From an uncultured Bacteroidota bacterium (GTDB taxonomy: Bacteria > Bacteroidota > Bacteroidia > UKL13-3), in the NCBI GenBank assembly GCA_903927505.1, contig CAIYNF010000027.1:1-32110 (forward strand): DNA of 32,110 bases, read 5' to 3'. Each line of letters opens with the position of its first letter. The stretch's first letter is position 1. The notes beneath the pieces are model-generated. The model worked only from the letters and a program-made list of their open reading frames with translations, was not told where the DNA came from and searched no databases. Positions 18,231 to 27,895 of the stretch are shown one piece after another. The position numbers and the translations under genes are program-made.

Positions 18231-19670
18231 ATGAAAACAAAAAACTTATTTTTCAAGGGCATTGCAATTTTGTTATTATTCACATGTACGCAAAGTGTAA
18301 AAGCTCAAACAGGTTATTATTCTCCTTCACTTGTCAACTTCGATGTTGCCATGAAGAATCTTTTAAATAATTATGATATACCCGGAGGACAATTAGCCAT
18401 TACTTATAAAGGTCGTCTAGTATACAGCCGAGGGTTTGGTTTTGCTGATGAATTGGCGAAAACTGCTGTTTGTCCCGATAATATTTTTAGAATAGCAAGC
18501 TTGTCCAAGCAAATTACAGCTATTACAATCATGCATCTTTACGAGCAAGGTAGAGTAGGTTTAAATGATATTGTTTTTGGTGCAAATGGAATATTAAATG
18601 ATTCAATTTATCAAACTGCATTTGACCCTAGGGTTTATAGCATTAAAGTGAAGCATTTACTTTCTCATCAGAGTGGAATACCTAGTTATAGTTTTTATAT
18701 AAAGAGTCAAATGCTTGATACTTTTCCGGGAACAGCTGCTTCCTATTCTAATGTAGGGTATGTCGTTCTTGGAAGTGTAATTGAAAAAATAACCAAGCAG
18801 GACTATGAAACTTATGTGCGAGATACCATATTAGCTCCATTAGGTATCACGGATATGCAGGCTGGAAAAAGTCTTTTAATTAATAAGTTTCCTAAGGAGG
18901 TTCATTATTATGATTATCCGGGCGCTCCCCTTGTTCCCTCAATTTTTGATTCTACTGTATTGGTACCAAGACAATATGGTGGAAGTATCTATATGGAAGG
19001 TAGCAAAGCATGTGGTGGATGGATTGCTTCGGCTCAAGATTTATGTAAATTGTTGTGCGCTGTAGATAAATTTAGCACAAGGCCAGACATTCTTTTGCCA
19101 GCAACCATTAATACCATGGTTCAACCTACTAGTCTTTATGTAAGTGGAAGTCCTTACGCGCTTGGATGGTTCATTAATACAAGCACTAACGCTTGGTGGC
19201 ACGATGGTTCACTAATTGGCACCATGACCTATCAAGCCAGACGTAATACTGAAATAAACTATGCTCTTTTAGTAAATTCCAATTATACCAGTGGTCAATA
19301 TAATGCGCTCAGCAGTTTAGTTGGTTCTATTATACCACTTATAACAAGTTGGCCTGAAATTAATTTGTTTGATTCAGCAATTGTTTGCTCCCCATTAACT
19401 GCCGTAAACAATATTTCTATAAATCCATCCTTGTTTACTGTTTATCCAAATCCTTCCAATGGCAAGTTTACATTTAAGGCTGAAGGGCTTCAACAGGCAA
19501 ATTGTAAACTAGAAATATGTAATTTATTAGGGCAAGAAATATATACTACATTTTTTAAGGGACAACAAGCTACATTAGACATAGACTTATCGGGCTTTCC
19601 AAAAGGGTTTTATTTTATGAAAGTTTATGATGGAACGAATAGCTACACACATAAAATTAGTATAGAATAA
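18231..19670 (+). CDS. Secreted serine hydrolase (beta-lactamase/PBP-like) with T9SS sorting domain
   Basis: Signal peptide; IASLSKQIT (SxxK), YSNVGY (YxN), LLSHQSGIPSY; C-terminal VYPNPSNGKFTFKA...GFYFMKVYDGTNSYTHKISIE. Confidence 0.9.
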   Translation: MKTKNLFFKGIAILLLFTCTQSVKAQTGYYSPSLVNFDVAMKNLLNNYDIPGGQLAITYKGRLVYSRGFGFADELAKTAVCPDNIFRIASLSKQITAITIMHLYEQGRVGLNDIVFGANGILNDSIYQTAFDPRVYSIKVKHLLSHQSGIPSYSFYIKSQMLDTFPGTAASYSNVGYVVLGSVIEKITKQDYETYVRDTILAPLGITDMQAGKSLLINKFPKEVHYYDYPGAPLVPSIFDSTVLVPRQYGGSIYMEGSKACGGWIASAQDLCKLLCAVDKFSTRPDILLPATINTMVQPTSLYVSGSPYALGWFINTSTNAWWHDGSLIGTMTYQARRNTEINYALLVNSNYTSGQYNALSSLVGSIIPLITSWPEINLFDSAIVCSPLTAVNNISINPSLFTVYPNPSNGKFTFKAEGLQQANCKLEICNLLGQEIYTTFFKGQQATLDIDLSGFPKGFYFMKVYDGTNSYTHKISIE

Positions 19671-19853
19671 CAAATAGTAATTGCTAAAAACTTAAAGTAA
19701 ATGGAATAAGTAATTAGGTTTTCTGAGTTCTATTTTCTTTTTAATATCATTTTCTTTAAAATTTTTGTGAGCGGAAAGCCTTGCCAGGTAAAAATTCTTT
19801 TTTAATCTAGAATTAATCTTATTTTTGTGTAATACTCATTAAAACAACCATTT

Positions 19854-20294
19854 ATGAAAAATGTATTTGTCCTATTAATTTTGGCAATGATTGGTTTTTC
19901 TGCTTGTAAAAAAAGTAATACCACCCCAACGCCTGCCGCCACTCCCATTACAGTTTTGTACGAAGTAAATTTAAGCGTTGCCATAAAGGATACCGCTGCA
20001 AATGCTTTACTGAAATACACAGATGCCAATGGGCAATTGCAAACAGCCACCGATTTTACACCTGGTAAAACCTATTGGTCGAAAACAGTTACCATTACCA
20101 GCAGCACCCGTCCGTTTCCGCTAGAATTAAAAACTGTTGGAACAACAAAAAATAATATTTATTTAAATGCCGCCGGCAATGTAACGGCTAAAATTTCTGT
20201 AGATAAATCAGTAGGCGCTTATCAAAGTTCTACCACGGTAAATGGTCCGGGCTATTTTTCAAATAGCTTCGCTTTAAACTTTACCATTCAATAG
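19854..20294 (+). CDS. Predicted lipoprotein of unknown function
   Basis: MKNVFVLLILAMIGFSACKKSN lipobox. Confidence 0.75.
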   Translation: MKNVFVLLILAMIGFSACKKSNTTPTPAATPITVLYEVNLSVAIKDTAANALLKYTDANGQLQTATDFTPGKTYWSKTVTITSSTRPFPLELKTVGTTKNNIYLNAAGNVTAKISVDKSVGAYQSSTTVNGPGYFSNSFALNFTIQ

Positions 20295-20315
20295 CATTAT
20301 TTTCTAACTAATTAT

Positions 20316-20354
20316 AAAAAAAGCAGCCTGTAATTTTTACTGGCTGCTTTTTTT
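20316..20354 (+). terminator. Intrinsic (bidirectional-looking) terminator
   Basis: AAAAAAAGCAGCC ... GGCTGCTTTTTTT. Confidence 0.8.
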
Positions 20355-20387
20355 ATGCCAGGGTTTTAATAAAATGTCTTATTGGGG

Positions 20388-20401
20388 TCGGTTCGAACCG
20401 A
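20388..20401. promoter_or_regulatory. 14-bp perfect palindrome TCGGTTCGAACCGA (copy 2)
   Basis: Direct reading. Confidence 0.9.
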
Positions 20402-20499
20402 ATAATTGTTTCTGATAGGCATTTATAATATAACCTTATGTGCCAAATGCCAATGACATATAGGTGGTTTTTATTATTTTGAATTGCTAAGTAGTTTTT

Positions 20500-20527
20500 T
20501 TTGTAAAATGAAAAAAGCTTATATTTG
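20500..20527 (+). promoter_or_regulatory. Candidate Bacteroidota-type promoter for the TA pair
   Basis: TTTG (20500-20503), 16-nt spacer, TATATTTG (20520-20527), 14 bp before the ATG. Confidence 0.45.
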
Positions 20528-20541
20528 AATAAAAAGATATC

Positions 20542-20775
20542 ATGACAACTACTTTGTTAAAAAACGAAATAACCAAAGCATTACATGAGATTAATGACAA
20601 GTCGTTTTTGGAGGCGCTCTATACTATTATAAGTAACAGAAATGATGCCTTTGAGCATGAATTAAGCAAAGAGGATAAACAAATTCTGGACGAAAGAAAG
20701 TTGGCCTATAAAAGCGGAAATGCAAAAACGTATTCACTAAGTGAAGTTCGCAAAAAAGTGCTTAAAAACCTTTAA
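20542..20775 (+). CDS. Antitoxin-like protein
   Basis: 77-aa charged protein directly upstream of a ParE-like toxin; SLSEVRKKVLKNL C-terminus resembles addiction-module antitoxins of Bacteroidota. Confidence 0.7.
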   Translation: MTTTLLKNEITKALHEINDKSFLEALYTIISNRNDAFEHELSKEDKQILDERKLAYKSGNAKTYSLSEVRKKVLKNL

Positions 20776-20777
20776 GA

Positions 20778-21080
20778 ATGAAATTCCGTTTGGTTATTTT
20801 GGATGAGGTTTTTGCAGAGTTAAATGAGGCAGCATTGTATTATGAAGAACGTCAGGATTCTCTTGGGTTGGCTCTTTTAGAAGAGTTTGAATCGGCTTTA
20901 ATAAGGATAAGTAAAAATCCGGAAAGTTTTCAAAAGAAATATAAAAATTTTAGGCAATCCTTACTTAATCGATTTCCTTATTTGGTCCTGTTTGAAATAG
21001 ATGAATCAAGTGTAGTAATATACCGTTTTATTAATGCGCGCCGGCATCCCCAAAAAAGATTTAATAAAGTGAATAAATAA
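20778..21080 (+). CDS. RelE/ParE superfamily toxin
   Basis: A.EL.EAALYYEERQDSLGLALLEEFESALIRISKNPESFQKKYKNFRQSLLNRFPYLVLFEID...HPQKR. Confidence 0.85.
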   Translation: MKFRLVILDEVFAELNEAALYYEERQDSLGLALLEEFESALIRISKNPESFQKKYKNFRQSLLNRFPYLVLFEIDESSVVIYRFINARRHPQKRFNKVNK

Positions 21081-21102
21081 TTGGTATTCCCTAAAGGCTA
21101 TT

Positions 21103-22194
21103 TTATCTCTTAAAAGGGTATAAAAACTGTTTAAGGTAACCCTGCTTAGGGAATGTTGGATCTGGAACGCCAGTGGATTGTGGATGACCATTTTCTAAGG
21201 ATTGGTAGGTGCCAAAAAGCATGTCGATAAAGGGGAAATGAACGGCAAAGTTTTTATCATGTGCATCCTTTTCTTTGGCATGGTGCCAATGGTGAAATTG
21301 TGGCGTAACGATTACGTATTTTAAGAAGCCTAAATTGATATGCGAATTGGTATGTGCCCATACAGATTGAAAGGCCACCACAAAGGTATAACTTAAGAAA
21401 ACAGGTGTAGAAAATCCTAAAAAATAAATGGGCATAAAAATTACCGAGCGGTCGAAAATTAAATCACATAAATGAGAGCGTGAACCTGCTAACCAATCCA
21501 TGTTTTCTGGCGAGTGATGGATGCTGTGAAATTTCCATAGGAAGGGTATTTTGTGGGCAGTATAATGCCTTGCGTATTGAAAAAAATCAGCAATAATTAA
21601 AGCCATCAATAATTGTAAAGGAAAGGGGATAGCTTGAATTTTACTTTGGAACTGGGCGTAAGCTGGATTGGTAAAAAAGTACAAGGCAGGAAAGCGAATG
21701 GCCAACAAAATAAATTTGATACTTAAATCAAATACAATGAAATAAGTGAGGTCTGTTTTCCAATTTGCATGGAATTTACTTTGGCTAGGATGCAGGGGCG
21801 CAAATAATTCAAAGGGGGTAAAAATTAGCCCAGTTAAGAGCAGGTCTATGATTAGCCAATCAAGACCAATGGTAATAGTACCTTGCCCTATTTCATAGTC
21901 GAAAGCGGGTAAGAGATAAATAAGAAAGGCCAACATAATACTGGCTAAATTGATATAAGTTGTCTTTTTGTTTTCTGCAACAAGAAGGCCATAGATGGCT
22001 GCAATAAAGGAGAAGCCTATGGCTGCCCAGAAAACAAAGTTTAGCGTTGGGGCTTTGTAAAAAATGCGCAGCGTATCTGTGGTAAGTATGCCGGGGAATT
22101 TACTTGCCACCACAGCGCCCAAGCTGCAAAGGGAAATAATAAAACCAATATGTTGAAACTTGAAATAAGTAGATAGGTCCTTGTGAAATGCCAT
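21103..22194 (-). CDS. Fatty acid hydroxylase/sterol desaturase family membrane protein
   Basis: Histidine clusters RHYTAHK, HSIHHSPE, HFHHWHHAKEKDAHDKNF-type (QFHHWHH) and multiple TM segments. Confidence 0.9.
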   Translation of the reverse strand: MAFHKDLSTYFKFQHIGFIISLCSLGAVVASKFPGILTTDTLRIFYKAPTLNFVFWAAIGFSFIAAIYGLLVAENKKTTYINLASIMLAFLIYLLPAFDYEIGQGTITIGLDWLIIDLLLTGLIFTPFELFAPLHPSQSKFHANWKTDLTYFIVFDLSIKFILLAIRFPALYFFTNPAYAQFQSKIQAIPFPLQLLMALIIADFFQYARHYTAHKIPFLWKFHSIHHSPENMDWLAGSRSHLCDLIFDRSVIFMPIYFLGFSTPVFLSYTFVVAFQSVWAHTNSHINLGFLKYVIVTPQFHHWHHAKEKDAHDKNFAVHFPFIDMLFGTYQSLENGHPQSTGVPDPTFPKQGYLKQFLYPFKR

Positions 22195-22294
22195 GAATTA
22201 ATTTAAAAACACAAAATTAAGGGGCAATTTTTACAATGAATTACGGCATTCTGCAATTGCCAACACTATTTTTACGGAATTGCGCAAAGTGGGG

Positions 22295-22308
22295 TCGGTT
22301 CGAACCGA
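22295..22308. promoter_or_regulatory. 14-bp perfect palindrome TCGGTTCGAACCGA (copy 3)
   Basis: Direct reading; shares GGGG on the left and A on the right with copy 2 (GGGGTCGGTTCGAACCGAA). Confidence 0.9.
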
Positions 22309-22391
22309 AAATATTTGCGTAAAACCTTGCGGTACTTGAGGTAAATTGAAAAATAGGCAAATAATTGTATAATTGGATATATCATTAGCTT

Positions 22392-22613
22392 ATGAATATT
22401 GAAGTAGCAAAATTTGAATTATTGAACAAATTGTTGCGTACAACAGATGAGCAGCTATTAGAGCAATTATTAGCTGTATTTAAGAAATCAGAGAAGGATG
22501 AATCTTTATCACTTATTCAATATAACAATGAATTAGCAGCCGCAGAAGAAAGAATAAAAAGTGGGAAATTTACCTCACAGGAGGATTTGGAAATTGAGAG
22601 TCAGGGATGGTGA
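22392..22613 (+). CDS. Orphan antitoxin-like protein
   Basis: 73 aa, translationally coupled (TGATG) to a ParE-like remnant. Confidence 0.65.
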   Translation: MNIEVAKFELLNKLLRTTDEQLLEQLLAVFKKSEKDESLSLIQYNNELAAAEERIKSGKFTSQEDLEIESQGW

Positions 22614-22720
22614 TGAAGAAGAAAATTCCCATTTATTGGGATGGAGAGGCTAAACTTTATTTTAAACAGGTTATTCATTATATCAAACAAGATTCACCTC
22701 AAGGAGCGAAAATTGTGTAA
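22613..22720 (+). pseudogene. Truncated ParE-like toxin (35 aa remnant)
   Basis: Translation MKKKIPIYWDGEAKLYFKQVIHYIKQDSPQGAKIV* resembles the first third of ParE toxins (W...A...YI..DSP..A) and then stops. Confidence 0.7.
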
Positions 22721-22728
22721 AATAAAAA

Positions 22729-22761
22729 TAGACCATTGCACAAAGTTTATGCAATGGTCTA
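22729..22761. terminator. Bidirectional intrinsic terminator
   Basis: TAGACCATTGCA / TGCAATGGTCTA, perfect 12-bp stem, 9-nt loop, A/T-rich flanks, between convergent genes. Confidence 0.8.
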
Positions 22762-22768
22762 ATTTTAA

Positions 22769-23983
22769 TTAAATGCCGTAGAAGTTTTTGGCATTATCTA
22801 TCATAATTTGAAACTCTTCTAGGTTTGGTGTATCTGTATTTGCGCCTTCAATAAAGGTTCCGCCAACAACGCCTACATCATTTACTCCCGTTCCCAAAAG
22901 GTGTTTAGGGAAAATATAGAATGAACGTTTTACATCTTGCCCAACAGTAGTTTTTCCTTTTGAAAAATACACCAAAATCATGTATTGTAAATTGGCAGGA
23001 ATTTGGTCGCGCAACATAATTAAATGGCCTTGCACTGGAACTACTTCTACATCGTTGTTAATACCTGCGGCGCCTAGGCCTGTGCAATTAAATACCAAGG
23101 GAGAAGAAACATCCGAGAATTTAGCAAGTTTTTGTGTTACAAATTTTGCCTTTGGTTCTAAATAATCATGCAGGCTTTTCATCATAATGGCTGTATCAAT
23201 AAAAATACCATCATCGTAAGTAACCATGGTGCGTTGGGTGCCATTGCCAAAATCTAAAGTTACATCTTTGGCAGGCTGCATTACTTTTCCTACGTAGGGT
23301 TCTAATCCAGAGGATTCTCTGTCTTCAAAATAAGTTGGCACCACCACGGCACCTTTGCTAAAATCTGCTTGGGTACCTGTGGCAATTTCTGCATAAAATT
23401 TATAGGCATCAATTCCAATTTGATCAATGAGCGGTTGCAAATCTGGGTTATTGCTCATAGATACTGGTGCCAATAATCCGCCTGCATTGTGTGAGGTAAG
23501 TTTGTCGAATGATTCTGCGATAACTGTGATATTGGTATAACCACGTTTCACCAATTCGTAAGTTGTAAACAAACCCAAAACACCACCACCCACAACAGTC
23601 ACTGCTGCATCTTTAGGAATGGCTTTACCTGTAGTAGAAGCTGTTACTAAATCGGTAACGTATTTGGCACAACCCGGAGCAAGTGTCCAACCACTGCCAC
23701 CATGCCCATAATTATGTGCTATAAGTTGGGTGCCTACTGTTTCAATGCTCATGTTTGGGGCACCATGGCGAAGGGGACGGTAACAAAGTACTTTTTCGCC
23801 TAGGTAAGCAGTATCCAAGCGGGGTGGCGTAATTTTGCGAACTTCAAGTGATTTGGCAGTAGTCTTTTTACAGGCAGTATAATAGAAGGCCACAGATGAA
23901 GCGGCTGCGGTAAAAATAAATTTTCTGCGATTTAGTTTTAGGGAAGCAAAATTGTCTTTTTGCTTGAGGGTCTTTTCATCCAT
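22769..23983 (-). CDS. FAD-dependent oxidoreductase (D-amino acid oxidase/DAO-like), exported
   Basis: VTVVGGGVLGLFTTYELVKRG Rossmann motif, NCTGLGA, HNYGHGGSGWTLAPGCA; N-terminal RRKFIFTAAASSVAF..C signal. Confidence 0.85.
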   Translation of the reverse strand: MDEKTLKQKDNFASLKLNRRKFIFTAAASSVAFYYTACKKTTAKSLEVRKITPPRLDTAYLGEKVLCYRPLRHGAPNMSIETVGTQLIAHNYGHGGSGWTLAPGCAKYVTDLVTASTTGKAIPKDAAVTVVGGGVLGLFTTYELVKRGYTNITVIAESFDKLTSHNAGGLLAPVSMSNNPDLQPLIDQIGIDAYKFYAEIATGTQADFSKGAVVVPTYFEDRESSGLEPYVGKVMQPAKDVTLDFGNGTQRTMVTYDDGIFIDTAIMMKSLHDYLEPKAKFVTQKLAKFSDVSSPLVFNCTGLGAAGINNDVEVVPVQGHLIMLRDQIPANLQYMILVYFSKGKTTVGQDVKRSFYIFPKHLLGTGVNDVGVVGGTFIEGANTDTPNLEEFQIMIDNAKNFYGI

Positions 23984-24198
23984 TGGAATTAGGCTTGGTT
24001 TAAATAAATTAAATTTTGTTAGGTCTAAATGCTGTTGCTGTTTTTAAAAGTTAAAACAACTAAAGAATAAAGTCGTGGTTAAATCAAAATTAAGGGATAG
24101 CGATAAGATGATAAAACGAATTGCTAAAAAAGCGCCATTTCAGAAATAATATGACAATTTATTTCCTTAATATGGGTAGTTTTTTCTGTTGCTTGGTT

Positions 24199-24212
24199 TT
24201 GGTTCTAACCGA
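24199..24212. promoter_or_regulatory. Degenerate copy of the palindrome (TTGGTTCTAACCGA)
   Basis: 12 of 14 positions match TCGGTTCGAACCGA. Confidence 0.55.
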
Positions 24213-24278
24213 ATGCTGCAGGCAAATGCTTTACGGATAAATTGGAATAGTTTTAGCGGCTAAAAAATAGGGATACAA

Positions 24279-24704
24279 TTACAATTTGATTACCCCAAAA
24301 GGATTTTCACCACGGTTGAAGGCATCTTCAATATCCGACATAAGCATCTCTTCATAGGCCTTTGCCTTTTCTTTGGAGCTGGTTGCACATGCAATATGCC
24401 ATGCATACACTTCATTGTCTTCCAACCAATTTACGGGCCATTCTAAGCCACCATAACGCGTTATAATTACATAGTCGGTAGATTGTTGCAATTGGCTGTT
24501 AAATCTTAAGCCACGTTGCTGCAGGAGCTCCGTATTAAATTCGTCTTCATTCATGCCGGCCACACAAAACAATTCATCGTCTTCTTGAAAGTATTCTGCC
24601 CCAGCATTGAAATCTATTTTAAATTGATTGATGCCACCTTCATAATTAATTTCTATGGTGTTTTTAGGAACAAGGAGGTTGGCAAGGTGAATGTAAACGG
24701 GCAT
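24279..24704 (-). CDS. Hypothetical protein
   Basis: 141-aa ORF, acidic, no recognised motif. Confidence 0.6.
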   Translation of the reverse strand: MPVYIHLANLLVPKNTIEINYEGGINQFKIDFNAGAEYFQEDDELFCVAGMNEDEFNTELLQQRGLRFNSQLQQSTDYVIITRYGGLEWPVNWLEDNEVYAWHIACATSSKEKAKAYEEMLMSDIEDAFNRGENPFGVIKL

Positions 24705-25000
24705 GTTTTTTTGAATTATTTTGCTTGTAAAGCTAACTGCAATTTAGGGCAATAGTGCTAAAAATTTGCATGCTTTTTTTTAGGGTAAGGGATAAATCCG
24801 GTTTTCAATAAAAGCTTGTAGCGCTAGGGGAATAATATTTTCAGGCAATTTTATTTGCATTACATCCACTCAAGCACTTTAGGAAGCCTTGAAAAATATT
24901 TGCGCAATTTTATGTTTGATTTCGATTTGCAACAAAAAGCCTGGCCAGTGTAATGATGCAAATAATTTTCAAAATTTTAAACCAATTAAACAAAACAAAA

Positions 25001-26026
25001 ATGAAGTTATCTACCCTAACTATTGCTTTGTTACTGCAAGGAGTTTGCTACGGGCAAAACATCTTGTACAAGCAAAGCAACAAGATTCTCAGCTACGACT
25101 ATGGCGTAGTAGACACCGCAGGCATGAACAAGCTTAGCGAAATTGAAAAAATTAAGTATGAATTAAAGTTCACCCAACAAAGTTATTCCGAAACGATTGA
25201 CCAGAATTATGAGTCGCAAATTGAACTTAAAGTTGATAGTAATGAATATGAGCAGCCATGGATGAAATTGCCTAAAAGAATAAGATACGGCAATGTTGGA
25301 ACAGAATTGTTTGATGAAAATAATTCCTTAATAAAATCAATCGTAAACACACCAGATCAGATTGCAAGTCGTCTTGAGAGAAAAGTTGAAATGAGAGAAA
25401 ATGGATTTCATCCAGGATTAATTTCTTTTCCAAATTTTAGCGCATCAGATATTGCTTTACTTGATTCGCAAAATATTTTGGTTTCAAATATGCCAAATGG
25501 TGAAGTAAAGGTTTCATTTGATAGCCGAACTGTTATTTTCAATAAATATAAATTTACTATAGTTGAGGAATTTATTGATGATGATGGAAAGAAGAATCGC
25601 GAAACAAAAGGCTATGAACCCTATTTGGAAAACAAGGGATATTTACTTCGAATTTATAAAAAGGAGAAGTTTTTGAATTCTGTAAATGGGCCATGTATTA
25701 CGGAAACAAAATTGAGTTATTTCAACGATTATGTTATTTTAGATAATGGGGGATTAATTGATAAAGCAATTCGATTTCCTGAAACTATTGAACTTTATCC
25801 AAATCCAAATGATGGTGTATTTACGGTAAAGGCTAACCTAAATAACAATGTTGGCATTTCTAGTGTTAAAATTATAAATGTTTTAACAGGATCAATCATT
25901 CCAATTGAGCATAATAGTCAAAAGATATTCTTGGTTAACCTTCCAAGTTTGGCAACAGGTCAGTATGTTATTCAAATATTAACAAGTGAACAAAAAACGC
26001 TGACTTACAATTTTTTTAAGAATTAA
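25001..26026 (+). CDS. Secreted protein of unknown function with T9SS type A sorting domain
   Basis: Start taken at MKLSTLTIALLLQGVCYGQ (signal peptide); C-terminal IELYPNPNDGVFTVKANL...LATGQYVIQILTSEQKTLTYNFFKN. Confidence 0.85.
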   Translation: MKLSTLTIALLLQGVCYGQNILYKQSNKILSYDYGVVDTAGMNKLSEIEKIKYELKFTQQSYSETIDQNYESQIELKVDSNEYEQPWMKLPKRIRYGNVGTELFDENNSLIKSIVNTPDQIASRLERKVEMRENGFHPGLISFPNFSASDIALLDSQNILVSNMPNGEVKVSFDSRTVIFNKYKFTIVEEFIDDDGKKNRETKGYEPYLENKGYLLRIYKKEKFLNSVNGPCITETKLSYFNDYVILDNGGLIDKAIRFPETIELYPNPNDGVFTVKANLNNNVGISSVKIINVLTGSIIPIEHNSQKIFLVNLPSLATGQYVIQILTSEQKTLTYNFFKN

Positions 26027-26044
26027 TAGAAGGATTTTACAACT

Positions 26045-27895
26045 ATGAAAAATTTAATTTTAAGTACCTTATCGGTTTTATATATATTACTATTAAGTAA
26101 TAAGGCTTTTGCCCAGGATAATACAATAGATTCAACTCAGAATATTTTTAAAAATCAAAAGGAATTAGAGGCACAAATGTCAAAGTTTGGATTAAAAACT
26201 TTAGAATTTCCTGAAAACGACTTTTGTCAACGTGGTGGGCCACCCGTAGTAAAACATGGGGATAAATTAATTCCTAATTTACCCTACAATCCTGAACCAG
26301 AAGAAAAATTTCCCGGAGATACTTTACCCGGTGTTTGGGATAATGTAGCTGGAGATATTAATATTTTTTGGATTCATGGATTAAACGGGTATACAGGTTC
26401 ATTGAGAGTTCCGGCAATGACTACGCAATACGGAGACGGTTCAACATTTCCTGCAAGAAAGGTAAATTCTATTAGAGGTGTTGCTTCATCAATTTCAAAT
26501 CCAGTACAATTATATTCTGAGGATGGGAGTATTACAGACGCCACTGGAGATATAAATAATTATTGCAAAACAGTTTTAGATATTTCTAAAAGGACCAACC
26601 GTGATTATATAATTGCCCATAGCCAAGGAGGAATAGTTGCTCGTGAGTGGTTGCGAAATATGGAACAAAAGCCAACAATGTATGAAAATTTCGCCCATGG
26701 TTTGGTAACTTTTGGTACGCCACATTGGGGTGCGCAAGTGCTTAACAATACCCGTCCTGAGTTGAAAAACAAAGTGCCATATTTTATGAATGAAGCTTGT
26801 CAAGCCTTGTCTGGTCCAATAATTGAAGGTTCTATCAAAAATACTTTTTTTACAAGTTTGGTTATAACACCCACTTTAAAAAATAAAATAAAGGATGCGC
26901 TTTGTGCAACACTTTCTGAAACAATTATTCCATTGGCATTGGTAAATTATTTCAAGCCAACAACTAGAGATTTCTATGTGGGGTCGCCATTTTTAACTGG
27001 AAAAAATGATGCTAATGGATTACATACCCAAGGTCTAGCGGAATATGCTTTAAAAGTTCCAGTGGTTCAGTTTTATGGGGAGGAAGAACAGCCAATCCTT
27101 TGGAAATTTCTAAGCAGTACGCGTGGACTGGGTCATGATGAATTGAGCAATGCCGATATAAATTATGGATATACACAAGATGACCAAATGGAAAAGGATG
27201 TAAGTGATAAAATATCCGATTATTCTGCGGGGCGTGATGCCGCTAACATAGAAAAAATTAGGTTACAAAATTCTGTATATGGAAATTTTGTTGCATTTTT
27301 TAATGGAACAAGAAGGAGAGTAAGAGATTTAGAAAAACTTGAACATGCATATAATAATGCTTATGTTTGGTTGTCGAATGCGAATGATTATTATTTGGCT
27401 GAATTAATAGGTGGAAGGACATCAACTACGAGCGTTGCATCTTGTTTAATTATTGAAAATTTGTTTTGCAAAGACACAACAATTATTGGCACAACGTTTC
27501 CATTGGTACGTCTAAATTTTTCATATAATGTTGGACCGGATTCAAGTGGCAAAGCATGCGATGTTGCTGCGCTTGGAATAAAATATAAGAATTATTCTTT
27601 CCCTGGTTTGGATGGGAAAACTTGGCATGGCTATTGTTTTGGATCCCAAACCGCCATTCCAACTTGGAAGGTTACTTCTACCTATATTCCTAATGATGGT
27701 GTGGTTTTAGCAGAATCTGCTGGAAGGAAAATTTTAGTTGATAGGTCAAATGATCCTAGAATTACTCATAGAGTTGGAATAATGCCAAAAACAAATCATG
27801 ATCAAATGAAAAATTGTTTGGAAACAAAAAAGGCATTATTAGATTTATACCAAGGTGAAAAATATGGAAGATTTTTTAAATTAGATCCAAGATAA
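26045..27895 (+). CDS. Secreted alpha/beta hydrolase, lipase-like
   Basis: Signal peptide; IFWIHGLNGYTGS (oxyanion region), IAHSQGGIVAREWL nucleophile elbow, TFGTPHWGAQ. Confidence 0.85.
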   Translation: MKNLILSTLSVLYILLLSNKAFAQDNTIDSTQNIFKNQKELEAQMSKFGLKTLEFPENDFCQRGGPPVVKHGDKLIPNLPYNPEPEEKFPGDTLPGVWDNVAGDINIFWIHGLNGYTGSLRVPAMTTQYGDGSTFPARKVNSIRGVASSISNPVQLYSEDGSITDATGDINNYCKTVLDISKRTNRDYIIAHSQGGIVAREWLRNMEQKPTMYENFAHGLVTFGTPHWGAQVLNNTRPELKNKVPYFMNEACQALSGPIIEGSIKNTFFTSLVITPTLKNKIKDALCATLSETIIPLALVNYFKPTTRDFYVGSPFLTGKNDANGLHTQGLAEYALKVPVVQFYGEEEQPILWKFLSSTRGLGHDELSNADINYGYTQDDQMEKDVSDKISDYSAGRDAANIEKIRLQNSVYGNFVAFFNGTRRRVRDLEKLEHAYNNAYVWLSNANDYYLAELIGGRTSTTSVASCLIIENLFCKDTTIIGTTFPLVRLNFSYNVGPDSSGKACDVAALGIKYKNYSFPGLDGKTWHGYCFGSQTAIPTWKVTSTYIPNDGVVLAESAGRKILVDRSNDPRITHRVGIMPKTNHDQMKNCLETKKALLDLYQGEKYGRFFKLDPR

